Source: CAYNND01 sp964398775
Lineage (GTDB): Bacteria; Patescibacteriota; Minisyncoccia; Phycocordibacterales; UBA2100
DNA: 64,000 nt
Assembly (NCBI GenBank): GCA_964398775.1
Contig: CAYNND010000002.1
Span: 1 to 64,000, forward strand
Reading direction: 5' to 3'
Below the pieces are notes generated by a model. That model made no database searches. It saw only the letters and a program-made list of their open reading frames with translations, and had not been told where the DNA came from. Below are positions 42,705 through 51,957 of the stretch, piece by piece. Both the position numbers and the translations under genes were made by a program. The number at the start of each line of letters is the position of its first letter. The stretch's first letter is position 1.

Positions 42705-45700
42705 TTACTCTTCTTTTACAGAAAGGTCAGCTGCTGCGCGTGCTGCATCTTCTGCTGCGACGCGTGCGATGATTCCTTCTTGAATTTTCTGAGTCATTGC
42801 CTGCTTCTTGCTCCCCACAAATCCAGTACCGGCTGGAATCGTACGACCAACAATGACGTTCTCGTTGAGACCAGTCAAGAGGTCGATTGAACCTTTTACC
42901 GCAGCTTCTGTAAGCTTACGAGTTGTGTTCTGGAATGATGTAGAAGAGAGCCATGAGTTACGAGTGAGGGCAACATCAGTAATACCCAAGACATCTTGGT
43001 CTGCTTTGATGCCTTCCTTTCCACTTGTCTCAAGCTCTTCGTTTACGCGAGTGAGCAAGCCCTCCTCAATGTATGTGCCCGCAGTGAACTTACTGTCACC
43101 TGAGCTCTTAATGTAGCGTCGTGAGAACATCTGCTTCACGATAACCTCAAGGTGCTTACGAGAGACGTTGATGCCTTGCAGGTCGTAAATCTTCAAGATT
43201 TCAGAAATGATGTACTCTCGTGCCTTGTCGATTCCGGCATACTTGTAAAACTCTTCAATATCTGCTGAACCGTCTGTCAGGAATTGGCCCTTCTCAACTG
43301 CCTGACCAGATTTCACTGTGATAGTTCGCAGTGGTGGTACGACGTATGCCAAGTCCTTCTTTGCACGCTTACTACCACCCTCTGGCAAGATAGTAATAGT
43401 TTTGACACCATTATCATCAAGGATTTCACCGATAACACCATCGAGGTGCGCAATGACTGCAGGGTTCTTAGGAATGCGTCGGTCGAAGACCTCTTCTACA
43501 CGAGGGAGACCTTGTGTGATGTCTCCACCTGCTGTAACTGAACCGTGGGCGTGCTTAGTGTTCATCGTGAGCTGTGTCGATGGCTCTCCAAGACTTTGCG
43601 CAGCGATTGTTCCAACTGCTTCTCCGAGGTCAACAAGTTGGTTCGTAGTTACATCATGTCCGTAGCAGAGCTGACAGACTCCTTGAGTCAATTTACAAGT
43701 CATTGGTGAGCGTACAACGACACTCGTGATGCCCTTTGCCTCCAAGTCTTGCGCCTGAAGTGCGGTAAGCAGATGTCCACGCTTGAACAATGTCTCATTA
43801 TTCTCAACAATATCTTCAGCAAGTACACGACCCTTGATGTTCTTCGCGATTGAAACTTCGATGCCAAGTGCGTTTGTCTTACTGATGACGATGCCTGACT
43901 TAGTACCACAATCATTCTTTGTGACAACCACATCTTGCGCAACGTTGAAGAGTCGGCGTGTGAGGTAACCAGCCTGCGCTGTCTTGAGCGCTGTATCTGC
44001 GAGACCTTTACGTGAACCGTGCGTTGTAATGAAGTACTCAATCGGTGTTAGACCCTCTTTGAGAGATGAAAGAATTGGGAATTCGATAATTTCACCCTTT
44101 GGGTTCTGGATGAGACCTTTCATTCCAATCATCATCGTAAGCTGTCCAATAGAACCACGAGCACCAGAGGTGATCATGTCTGCTACTGAACCATTTGGAT
44201 CAAGTGCCTCAGGAACAATCTTTTCAACATCACTCTTCGCCTTCTGCCAGATAGCAATGACGAGTCGGCGGCGCTCAGTGTCTGAGAGCAAACCATTCTC
44301 GAAGTTTTCAACAACCTTTTCTGCCTCCACCTTTGCTGCGTCGATGATTCCATCTTTCTTTGGTGGTGTTGCGAGGTCGCCAAGACTCCATGTGATACCA
44401 GCGTATGTTGCGTACTTGAAACCGAACTTCTTTATCTTGTCGAGAATAGATGGAATACCATCAAGTCCGTAGATATCGATGAGCTGGTCTACAAGTGCCT
44501 TCATGCGCTTGTTGGTAATCACTTCGTTGACGAATGGGAAGTCATCTGGAAGTACTGAGTTGAAGAGCAATCGTCCGATTGTTGTCTCAAATGTCTTACC
44601 ACCAAATGGAGCATATTTTTTATGGTCAGGTCGTGGGAGGACAATTATCTTTGCGCGCATGTCGATAACTCCGAAGTCGAACGCGGTAATTGCTGCGTTT
44701 GGTGACTCGTAGTAACGCCCCTCACCTTTCGCACCACCGAGCTCCTTAGTCATCCAGTAACAGCCGAGAATGATGTCTTGGCGAGGCGCAGTGACAACGT
44801 CACCAGAACCAGGCTTCAAGATATTCTTCTTTGCTGACATGATTTCACGAGCTTCAGCTTGTGCCTCTTCTGAAAGCGGCACGTGGACTGCCATCTGGTC
44901 ACCATCGAAGTCCGCGTTAAAGGCAGAACAGACGAGTGGGTGAACCTGGATAGAGTTACCTTCGATGAGAACCGGTCGAAACGCTTGGATAGACTGTCGG
45001 TGGAGTGTCGGCGCACGGTTCAAGAGCACGTACCGAGAAGAAATAACCTCTTCAAGTATTGCCCACACTTCTGGAATACCATCTTCGATGAGTCGTGACG
45101 CGCCGCGAATGTTGAATGCAAGCTCGCGCTTCAAGAGACCAGAGATAACAAATGGTCGGAAGAGCTCAAGTGCCATGTGCTTTGGAAGACCACATTGGTC
45201 AAGTTCGAGATCTGGACCAACCACAATCACTGAACGTCCAGAGTAGTCTACACGCTTACCGAGCAAGTTCTGTCGGAAGTACCCTTGCTTACCCTTGAGG
45301 TAATCTGCAAGTGACTTGAGTGGGCGTCGCTGTGCAGGACCCATCGCTGGAGACTGACCGCCACGCTTAATCGTGTTGTCGATGAGCGCGTCAACTGCTT
45401 CTTGCATGATGCGCTTCTCGTTTCGGAGAATGACATCAGGTGCATGAATTGCAATAAGCTTCTTCAAGCGGTTGTTTCGGTTGATGACGCGGCGATAGAG
45501 GTCGTTTATATCAGATGATGCATGGCGTCCACCTTCAAGTGCAACCATAGGTCTAAGCGCTGGTGGAATCACTGGAATCTTTGTGAGGAACATCCACTCA
45601 GGGCGTAGGTCCGCATTCAAGAGTTGTTCGACAAGTGCAAGTCGCTTCTCAAGCTTTTCGCGGTCAGTAGCACTCGCCTTTTCAAGGCGCTTTCGAAGCT

Positions 45701-46409
45701 CAACAGCCAAATCATCAAGATCAACCTTACTTAAGATATCGAAGATTGCTTCAGCACCGATACGTGCCTCAAACAGTCCTCCGTACTTCAAAGAAAAGCG
45801 GTGATACGTAGCCTCATCAAGCACTGTGTGCATGACAACACTTTCAATCTCATGCTTTGCCTCAAGTGCCTTCTCCTTCAACGCATCTTTATCTTCTGCC
45901 TTTTCAAGTGATTTCAGTTTTCGCTGATACTCTGCCTCGAGATCTTTGAGCAAGCGCTCTTTCTCACTTTCAACGACACGAGTTACGATATACCCTGCAA
46001 AGTAGACTACTTTCTCAACGTCAGGAGCTGAAAGGCCCATGATGAGAGCGATACGTGACGGAACTCCACGGAGGAACCAGATATGTGACACTGGAACTGC
46101 AAGGTCGATATGACCCATGCGCTCGCGGCGTACTATTGCTCGAGTGACTTCAACGCCACACTTCTCACAGACAATGCCACGGAAGCGAATACCTCGGTAC
46201 TTACCACAGTAACACTCGTAGTCTTTTTCAGGACCAAAAATCTTTTCATCAAAGAGACCTGAACGCTCTGGTCTCTGTGTGCGGTAGTTGATTGTCTCCG
46301 GCTTGGTGACCTCTCCATATGACCACTCCTCAATTCTACTTGGGGATGCCAACTTGATGCTGATTGCATCGAAGTTGTTTGTGATGTCTTGTTTCTTTTT
46401 GAATGCCAT
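42705..46409 (-). CDS. rpoC: RNA polymerase beta' subunit
   Basis: 1234 aa. The N-terminal zinc site is CYCGKYRGIRFRGIVCEKCG; the catalytic Mg2+ loop is NADFDGDQMAVHVPL; the second zinc site is CKLTQGVCQLCYG. The LNRAPTLHRQSIQAF bridge region is intact. Length is in the normal bacterial range without large insertions. It follows rpoB after 10 nt and ends at a strong terminator. Confidence 0.98.
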   Translation of the reverse strand: MAFKKKQDITNNFDAISIKLASPSRIEEWSYGEVTKPETINYRTQRPERSGLFDEKIFGPEKDYECYCGKYRGIRFRGIVCEKCGVEVTRAIVRRERMGHIDLAVPVSHIWFLRGVPSRIALIMGLSAPDVEKVVYFAGYIVTRVVESEKERLLKDLEAEYQRKLKSLEKAEDKDALKEKALEAKHEIESVVMHTVLDEATYHRFSLKYGGLFEARIGAEAIFDILSKVDLDDLAVELRKRLEKASATDREKLEKRLALVEQLLNADLRPEWMFLTKIPVIPPALRPMVALEGGRHASSDINDLYRRVINRNNRLKKLIAIHAPDVILRNEKRIMQEAVDALIDNTIKRGGQSPAMGPAQRRPLKSLADYLKGKQGYFRQNLLGKRVDYSGRSVIVVGPDLELDQCGLPKHMALELFRPFVISGLLKRELAFNIRGASRLIEDGIPEVWAILEEVISSRYVLLNRAPTLHRQSIQAFRPVLIEGNSIQVHPLVCSAFNADFDGDQMAVHVPLSEEAQAEAREIMSAKKNILKPGSGDVVTAPRQDIILGCYWMTKELGGAKGEGRYYESPNAAITAFDFGVIDMRAKIIVLPRPDHKKYAPFGGKTFETTIGRLLFNSVLPDDFPFVNEVITNKRMKALVDQLIDIYGLDGIPSILDKIKKFGFKYATYAGITWSLGDLATPPKKDGIIDAAKVEAEKVVENFENGLLSDTERRRLVIAIWQKAKSDVEKIVPEALDPNGSVADMITSGARGSIGQLTMMIGMKGLIQNPKGEIIEFPILSSLKEGLTPIEYFITTHGSRKGLADTALKTAQAGYLTRRLFNVAQDVVVTKNDCGTKSGIVISKTNALGIEVSIAKNIKGRVLAEDIVENNETLFKRGHLLTALQAQDLEAKGITSVVVRSPMTCKLTQGVCQLCYGHDVTTNQLVDLGEAVGTIAAQSLGEPSTQLTMNTKHAHGSVTAGGDITQGLPRVEEVFDRRIPKNPAVIAHLDGVIGEILDDNGVKTITILPEGGSKRAKKDLAYVVPPLRTITVKSGQAVEKGQFLTDGSADIEEFYKYAGIDKAREYIISEILKIYDLQGINVSRKHLEVIVKQMFSRRYIKSSGDSKFTAGTYIEEGLLTRVNEELETSGKEGIKADQDVLGITDVALTRNSWLSSTSFQNTTRKLTEAAVKGSIDLLTGLNENVIVGRTIPAGTGFVGSKKQAMTQKIQEGIIARVAAEDAARAAADLSVKEE

Positions 46410-46419
46410 AGTGGTGTAC

Positions 46420-49400
46420 TTAGAACTTGTCTTCTCGGTTGGTAAATGATGTATCGTCGAGGTTCACATCAAGACCAAGTCCTCGAAGGTGTCTGACCAA
46501 CACATTGAATGTTGCTGGCATATTTCCTTGTTTGATTGGCTCGCCTTTCACTATCGCATCGAATGCTGCTGAACGTCCAACAATATCGTCTGACTTGTAG
46601 GTAAGGATTTCGCGGAGCGCATGTGACGCACCGTAACCCAAGAATGCCCAGACTTCCATTTCTCCCACACGCTGACCACCGTTCTGTGCCTTTCCTCCGA
46701 GTGGCTGCTGTGTTGTGAGTGAGTACGGTCCAATTGAGCGCATGTGAATCTTGTCTTCCACCATGTGATGGAGTTTCAACATGTACATGATACCAACTGA
46801 AATATTTTGTGTGAACGCATCACCTGTTCGTCCGTCGAAGAGCTTCATTTTCCCTGACTTGTCGTATCCTGCAGCAATGAGCTCGCTCACAATCTCTTCT
46901 TCTGTTGCTCCAGCAAATGGAGGAACAACGGCTTGATAGCCGAGCGCCTCAGCAGCGAGACCGAGATGCAACTCAAGAATCTGACCGAGGTTCATACGTG
47001 ATGGCACACCGAGTGGGGTGAGGATAACGTCGATTGGATTTCCTTGCTCATCGTATGGCATATCCTCTTCAGGAAGAATGCGAGAAATAACACCCTTGTT
47101 ACCGTGACGACCTGCGAGCTTATCACCAGCACTGACGTTACGAACCTGAGCTATTTCTACACGCACCTTCTTGATGACACCTGATTCGAGTTGGTCTCCG
47201 CGCTCACGTGAGAAGATTTGAATGCCAACAACACGACCACGCTTTCCAGCTGGAATGCGGAGTGATGTATCTTTCACATCCTTTGCCTTATCTCCGAAGA
47301 TTGCTCGGAGCAATCGCTCTTCTGCAGTCAATTGTGTTTCACCCTTTGGTGTCACTTTACCGACGAGAATATCTCCTGCTCGTACTTCTGCACCAATGCG
47401 GACGATTCCCTCTTCATCAAGGTTACGGAGGCGCATCTCTGAGACGTTTGGAATATCGTGCGTTGTCGATTCGGGACCAAGCTTTGTATCACGAATCACA
47501 CACTCAAACTCTTCCATGTGAATCGATGTGAACACTCCTTTCTTTACCAATCGTTCTGAAAGAATGATAGCGTCTTCGTAGTTGTTACCCGCCCATGACA
47601 TGAATGCCACACGGACGTTTTGACCCACTGCAACCTGACCTTTGTCAGTTGAAGCAGCATCTGCAAGGACCTGTCCTTTCTTGACCGCTTCACCTGCAGA
47701 AATAACAGGGCGCTGGTGAAGTACTGAGAATTCGTTTGTTCGTTCAAAGTTTATGAGTGGGTAGACGTCATCTTTACCGTCCTTACTCTTCACTTTGATT
47801 TGTCGTGCATCAACATATGTGACTTCACCTGACTCTCGAGCCACAACCATTCGTCCTGAATCTCGAGCAGCACGCTCTTCGATACCAGTTCCAACGACTG
47901 GGTACATCGGGATGATGCATGGTGTTGCCTGCTTCTGCATGTTTGAACCCATGAGTGCACGGTTTGCTTCATCGTGTTCAACGAATGGAATCATTGATGT
48001 AGCAACTGAGAATGCTTGGTTTGTCGCAACCTCGATAAGGTCAACCTCTGCCGCTGGTACGAGCGCTGGCTCTCCCTTGTATCGTACTTCAACAAAATCT
48101 TCCTTTATCTTTCCTTTCTCGTCACGTCCAACTGCGGCGTGAGCAATTTTCAATTGCTCCTCGTCGAGTGCGTTCATGTATATAATTTCTGGAGTGATGA
48201 CACCATTCTTTACCTTCGCATATGGTGTCTCAATAACACCGAACTCATTGAGTCGTGCATAGCTTGCGAGGCGCAAGATAAGACCGATGTTCTGACCTTC
48301 CGGTGTGTGAATCGGACAGAGACGGCCATAGTGAGATGTGTGCACGTCGCGCACTTCAAAGCCTGCGCGTTCACGGGTAAGTCCACCGGGACCGAGTGCT
48401 GAAAGTGTTCGAAGGTGTTCAAGCTCAGCAAGTACGTTTTGCTGATCCATAAACTGCGCAAGTGAGTTTCCTGTGAAGAACTCTTTCACCGCTGCTGAGA
48501 ATGGACGCGGGTTTACTATCTGCAGTGGCTGTACTGTCTCTGCGTCAACAGTAGACATACGGTCTTGGATGTTTCGCTTGAGGCGAGACATGCCAAGTCG
48601 AATCTGCTGCTGGAGCATTTCACCCACATAACGGACACGACGGAAGCCGAGGTGGTCGATATCATCTTCCTGAGAGCCAGGGGTGACGTTCAGGTGAACA
48701 ATATGACTGATGATGCGCACAAAGTCTTCAAGTGTAAGAACTTGCTGACTCAATGACTTCTCATCAACAGAAAGGTGGAAGCGCTGGTTGAACTGGTAGC
48801 GTCCGACACGTGAGAGATCGTATCGCTCTGGAGAAAAGAGGTTGCGTACAAACTCCTTTGCATTCTCTGCTGTCGCCAAGTCGCCGTCTCGCATCGTACG
48901 ATAGATTGCGATACATGCATCGTTAAAGTTCTTAGCTGGGTCGCGAGCAAGCATGCCTGCAACTGCCTTTTGTACAGACTCATCTTCTTTTGCAAAAAGC
49001 TTTTTGATTTCAGCATCATCCTTTGCACCGAGTGCGCGGAGTACTGTTGTCACGAACATTTTCTTCTTTCGGTCAATCTTGATGCCGATGACATTCTCAG
49101 CTTCTGACTCAAGCTCGAGCCATACACCGCGACTTGGGATTATCTTTGCACCAAAGTAGCGCTTGCCTTTGATTTCTGAGGTCAGGAAAAATACACCGTA
49201 TGAACGTGCAAGCTGTGGCACGACAACACGCTCAACACCGTTGATGATGAATGTGCCGTGTGCGGTCATGAGTGGGAACTCAGCAAGAAACATTTCCTGC
49301 TCTTTCTTCTCACCCGTCGTTTTGTTTGTGAGTTTCGCTACCGCCTTGAGTGGTGCTTGGTAGGTCAACATGCGGCGCTTTGCGTGGTGCTCGTCATAGG

Positions 49401-49614
49401 TCGGTGCACCAAGCGTAATTTTCGTGAGATCCAGACTAAACTTTTTTCCAGAGTAATCCTCTATCGGACTGAACTCTGACATTACGCGTCTAATATCCTC
49501 TTTTGCGAGCTGCTCAAAAGACTTGAGCTGCTGCTCCACGAGGTCAGGGAGCTCCATGAGGGGCTCAGTGAATCGTCCGAATCGCTTCTGGACGACAGTA
49601 TTCTTTTTCGTCAT
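46420..49614 (-). CDS. rpoB: RNA polymerase beta subunit
   Basis: 1064 aa, at the short end for bacteria, with no large lineage insertions. GPGGLTRERAGFEVRDVHTSHYGRLCPIHTPEG (rifampicin region, quoted here only in outline), LAGRHGNKGVISRILPEEDM and GGQRVGEMEVWAFLGYGA are conserved. The ATG at 49614 (MTKKNTVVQK) is chosen; upstream residues (MASIFLIHFR) lack conservation. rplJ/rplL are not upstream, unlike the usual order. A leader of more than 100 nt with an imperfect hairpin precedes it. Confidence 0.97.
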   Translation of the reverse strand: MTKKNTVVQKRFGRFTEPLMELPDLVEQQLKSFEQLAKEDIRRVMSEFSPIEDYSGKKFSLDLTKITLGAPTYDEHHAKRRMLTYQAPLKAVAKLTNKTTGEKKEQEMFLAEFPLMTAHGTFIINGVERVVVPQLARSYGVFFLTSEIKGKRYFGAKIIPSRGVWLELESEAENVIGIKIDRKKKMFVTTVLRALGAKDDAEIKKLFAKEDESVQKAVAGMLARDPAKNFNDACIAIYRTMRDGDLATAENAKEFVRNLFSPERYDLSRVGRYQFNQRFHLSVDEKSLSQQVLTLEDFVRIISHIVHLNVTPGSQEDDIDHLGFRRVRYVGEMLQQQIRLGMSRLKRNIQDRMSTVDAETVQPLQIVNPRPFSAAVKEFFTGNSLAQFMDQQNVLAELEHLRTLSALGPGGLTRERAGFEVRDVHTSHYGRLCPIHTPEGQNIGLILRLASYARLNEFGVIETPYAKVKNGVITPEIIYMNALDEEQLKIAHAAVGRDEKGKIKEDFVEVRYKGEPALVPAAEVDLIEVATNQAFSVATSMIPFVEHDEANRALMGSNMQKQATPCIIPMYPVVGTGIEERAARDSGRMVVARESGEVTYVDARQIKVKSKDGKDDVYPLINFERTNEFSVLHQRPVISAGEAVKKGQVLADAASTDKGQVAVGQNVRVAFMSWAGNNYEDAIILSERLVKKGVFTSIHMEEFECVIRDTKLGPESTTHDIPNVSEMRLRNLDEEGIVRIGAEVRAGDILVGKVTPKGETQLTAEERLLRAIFGDKAKDVKDTSLRIPAGKRGRVVGIQIFSRERGDQLESGVIKKVRVEIAQVRNVSAGDKLAGRHGNKGVISRILPEEDMPYDEQGNPIDVILTPLGVPSRMNLGQILELHLGLAAEALGYQAVVPPFAGATEEEIVSELIAAGYDKSGKMKLFDGRTGDAFTQNISVGIMYMLKLHHMVEDKIHMRSIGPYSLTTQQPLGGKAQNGGQRVGEMEVWAFLGYGASHALREILTYKSDDIVGRSAAFDAIVKGEPIKQGNMPATFNVLVRHLRGLGLDVNLDDTSFTNREDKF

Positions 49615-49678
49615 GCGAAAATGAATTAAGAAGATGCTGGCCACAGCTTCGTACTTTTGCTATGGTCAATCTCTTCAG

Positions 49679-49710
49679 TGATAAATAAGCGTGCACCGTT
49701 TCATTTATCA
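49679..49710 (-). promoter_or_regulatory. Imperfect hairpin in the rpoB leader
   Basis: TGATAAAT and ATTTATCA arms (8 bp) enclose a partly paired inner part. It lies 65-96 nt upstream of the rpoB ATG and has no T-run after it, so it is not a simple terminator; an operator or leader control element is possible. The surrounding spacer 49615-49775 contains no ORF that I trust. Confidence 0.4.
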
Positions 49711-49775
49711 CGACTCAAGCGGGAAACGTTGCGGAAATATACACGCAAAAGAACAAAATTGCAAGCACTAAAAAA

Positions 49776-49803
49776 CCTCAGGCAGAGCAAGCTCCACCTG
49801 AGG
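49776..49803 (-). terminator. Intrinsic terminator of MarR-type gene 1
   Basis: CCTCAGG...CCTGAGG outer arms with a nested GAGC-AA-GCTC stem, followed on the minus strand by TTTTTT. A second hairpin (CTAGGG...CCCTAG, 49809-49829) lies between it and the stop codon. Confidence 0.85.
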
Positions 49804-49839
49804 CGACACTAGGGTTCCTCACGCCCTAGCTGATGTCGG

Positions 49840-50175
49840 TTAAGTTGTCTTGCAGACCTTTTGTGCGAGGGCTCTGCCCTCGGGTGTCAGCCGAACCGCG
49901 TATGCACGCTGGTCCTCCTTGGTACGTTTGCGGGCTATGAGGCCGCGCTTGAGCAGACGCCTTACAACATCTGCCAACGTTGACCTGTCGATGCCGGTCA
50001 TACCCACGAGGTTGGTTTGAGACCCACCCTCGTTGTTTAGGAGGGCGCAGAGCACCTGCGCCTGTGTCGCTGTGACACCTGTTTTCTCCCTTATCTCGCG
50101 ACTCAGGAGTTGGACCTGCTGGCGCGCTTCCCCGAGACGGGTCACGAGCGAGCGAGATTCCAATTTTTGGGCCAT
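49840..50175 (-). CDS. MarR-family winged-helix regulator (1)
   Basis: 111 aa. MarR-type DNA-binding core: TATQAQVLCALLNNEGGSQT, MTGIDRSTLADVVRRLLKRG (recognition helix) and the wing RTKEDQRAYAVRLTPEGRA. It is shorter than most MarR proteins (140 aa), lacking part of the dimer helices. The start at 50175 is supported by a GAGGAG Shine-Dalgarno 8 nt upstream; an open-frame start at 50217 lies upstream of it. The leader has a small CCAGC/GCTGG hairpin and a TATAAT box. The gene is visibly GC-richer than its neighbours and has its own terminator, which suggests acquisition. Confidence 0.85.
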   Translation of the reverse strand: MAQKLESRSLVTRLGEARQQVQLLSREIREKTGVTATQAQVLCALLNNEGGSQTNLVGMTGIDRSTLADVVRRLLKRGLIARKRTKEDQRAYAVRLTPEGRALAQKVCKTT

Positions 50176-50183
50176 TGGTATGG

Positions 50184-50227
50184 CTCCTCTGCAAAACACC
50201 AGCGATGTTGCTGGCATTAGTATTATA
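50184..50227 (-). promoter_or_regulatory. Promoter, leader hairpin and Shine-Dalgarno of MarR-type gene 1
   Basis: Minus strand: TATAAT (50222-50227), CCAGC/GCTGG stem (50199-50214), GAGGAG ribosome-binding site (50184-50189). This is a classical leader, in contrast with the leaderless core genes. Confidence 0.6.
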
Positions 50228-50253
50228 CCATATAAATTATAAAAATCAAGTAA

Positions 50254-50284
50254 GGCCCGGGACAGTCCTCATGCTGCCCGGGCC
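50254..50284 (-). terminator. Intrinsic terminator of MarR-type gene 2
   Basis: GGCCCGGG...CCCGGGCC perfect 8-bp GC stem with a 15-nt loop, 5 nt past the stop, followed by a T-rich tract on the minus strand. Confidence 0.8.
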
Positions 50285-50289
50285 ATTGT

Positions 50290-50607
50290 TCAGGACGAAA
50301 GAAGTAACTGATACAGCGCTTTGCCGTCATCGGTCAGATGTAGTGACCACTGGTTCGAGTGGGAAACGCGCTTTTTCAGCACATGACCCGACTTTTCCAT
50401 GCGGTTCACCACATCAGTACATGTTGGCAGCGGTATACCAGTCTTTTTCGTGAGCCGATTGACGGATATGCCTGGACACTGATGCATCGCGAGGACGATT
50501 TGGCATCGTACACTCGACATGCCTGTCCGCTCTTCGATTGCTCGACCGAGTGCATGGACTCCCTTGCGTGCTGTGGCCAGCTGGCCAAGCTGCGAGATGA
50601 GGTTCAT
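50290..50607 (-). CDS. MarR-like winged-helix regulator (2)
   Basis: 105 aa. A MarR-like core with MSSVRCQIVLAMHQCPGISV, LTKKTGIPLPTCTDVVNRME (helix-turn-helix) and a wing KKRVSHSNQWSLHLTDDGKA. It is a distant relative of the neighbouring 111-aa regulator. A GGGAG Shine-Dalgarno lies 8 nt before the ATG. GC-richer than the core genes, with its own promoter and terminator. The regulated target is unknown; autoregulation or control of the neighbour is possible. Confidence 0.78.
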   Translation of the reverse strand: MNLISQLGQLATARKGVHALGRAIEERTGMSSVRCQIVLAMHQCPGISVNRLTKKTGIPLPTCTDVVNRMEKSGHVLKKRVSHSNQWSLHLTDDGKALYQLLLSS

Positions 50608-50615
50608 AGGCTCTA

Positions 50616-50654
50616 CTCCCTGTTGCGTCTCTCAGAGGAGACATCATATATCTA
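50616..50654 (-). promoter_or_regulatory. Leader of MarR-type gene 2 with Shine-Dalgarno
   Basis: GGGAG (50616-50620) 8 nt before the ATG, a GTCTC/GAGAC stem (50627-50642) and a T/A-rich -10 region (TATGAT or TAGATA, 50643-50654). Confidence 0.45.
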
Positions 50655-50694
50655 GTACGCCAAACTCAATTCGTCAATTACAAGTGCCAGAGAA

Positions 50695-51957
50695 TTACTT
50701 ACGCGCATAACGCCGCACCAAATCTTTTCGTTCACCTTCAAAGAGGAGCTTATCTTCAAGATCACGCTTTTGTTTCGTTGCAATCCACTTTTCTGCATCC
50801 TTTTCGCTTTTTCCTTCTTTCAGGAGATACTGATATGCAACTTTGTAGTAGGTTGTATCGAGGTGCGCCATCGCATCAGCTGTTGCGACAATCTTCCCTT
50901 CTAAGGTTTGCGGAATGTTTCCGTCCCTGCAACTATGCTTTGCCATAGCATCATCAACGATGACTTTAATCTCCTTTTCTGAAAAACCACTTTCACGAAG
51001 AAAATCTCGAGCGATACGCGCACTAGCTTCTTTGTGCTCAGGGTTGAAACGACTCATCACTGCATCAGCGATATCGTGGAGCATGCCTGCGGCACGGCAT
51101 ATCTCTGCATCTGCTTTGTACTTTCGTGCAAGTCGATGCGCATATTGAGCAACAACAAAGACATGGTCAGCAAAGAGCCAGTCAGCCCAGTCTGCGCGAC
51201 TCGGACTTTTGAGCTCATAGAGCGCGCGCACTTTTGCAGATAAGATATCTATACGACTTTCGAGACCTGTGCGCTTGCCGTTTCGCCACGCATCAATTTC
51301 TTTATGATTTCCCCCAAGGAGTACTTTTGGCACAGCGTATTTTTTACCTTTCCAGACAAGCACTTCTGGACGTGTGTACACTTCAGGACTTGACGGGCGG
51401 GTTTCCTCAAGTGACCCAAACTCCCCGAGTACACCTGGCACCTGTCGCGCAATCGCATCAATCATCATCGCAGCAGGAAGTTCTCCACCCGTCACGATAT
51501 ATGGACCAATTGAAACTTTTTTTGCTTTTAAAATCTTCGGGACTCGCTCGTCCATCCCTTCATACCTGCCACAGAGAAACAGTACGTGGTCAGCTTTCGC
51601 GAGCTGACGTGCCATATCTTGAGTAAATGGCTCACCATCGGGCGTCAGAAATATCGAAACTGTTTTCTTGGCTTTGTTTTTTTTCTGCGCTTTTGTGATT
51701 GCCTGTTCTGCAGCACGGAGCACTGGCTCAGCTGAAAGCACCATACCGGGGCCACCTGCAAATGGCTTTTGGTCGACTCGCTTATGCTTGTCTTTTGTGT
51801 ACGAACGCGGGTTCTCGTAGTGGATTGCGATGACTGCTTTTCTTCCAGCCTTACTTCCTTTTGGTTTGAGTGTTTCTTGGGCACGCTTGAGCATTGAACT
51901 ATTGAGATAGGGCTCAATAGATTCTGGGAACAGAGTTATGAGTGAATAGACTTTCAT
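50695..51957 (-). CDS. trmD: tRNA (guanine-N1)-methyltransferase TrmD fused to an HD domain
   Basis: 420 aa. Residues 1 to about 225 are TrmD, which makes m1G37 in tRNA: FAGGPGMVLSAEP, LFLCGRYEGMDERV, the knot motif VTGGELPAAMMIDAIARQ and PKVLLGGNHKEIDAWR. Residues about 262-380 form an HD-type domain with H274, H294-D295 (GMLHDIAD) and D361 (ATADAM). Normal TrmD ends near 240 aa, so this is a true C-terminal fusion in one frame. The C-terminal tail is Lys/Glu-rich. The HD part could be a phosphohydrolase acting on a nucleotide. Overlaps the NUDIX gene stop (ATGA). Confidence 0.92.
   Translation of the reverse strand: MKVYSLITLFPESIEPYLNSSMLKRAQETLKPKGSKAGRKAVIAIHYENPRSYTKDKHKRVDQKPFAGGPGMVLSAEPVLRAAEQAITKAQKKNKAKKTVSIFLTPDGEPFTQDMARQLAKADHVLFLCGRYEGMDERVPKILKAKKVSIGPYIVTGGELPAAMMIDAIARQVPGVLGEFGSLEETRPSSPEVYTRPEVLVWKGKKYAVPKVLLGGNHKEIDAWRNGKRTGLESRIDILSAKVRALYELKSPSRADWADWLFADHVFVVAQYAHRLARKYKADAEICRAAGMLHDIADAVMSRFNPEHKEASARIARDFLRESGFSEKEIKVIVDDAMAKHSCRDGNIPQTLEGKIVATADAMAHLDTTYYKVAYQYLLKEGKSEKDAEKWIATKQKRDLEDKLLFEGERKDLVRRYARK

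Noticed and set aside
49826..50194. 122-codon minus-strand frame overlapping MarR-type gene 1
   Set aside because: A different frame of the same region; the other frame has the MarR helix-turn-helix, a Shine-Dalgarno and a proper stop before the terminator.
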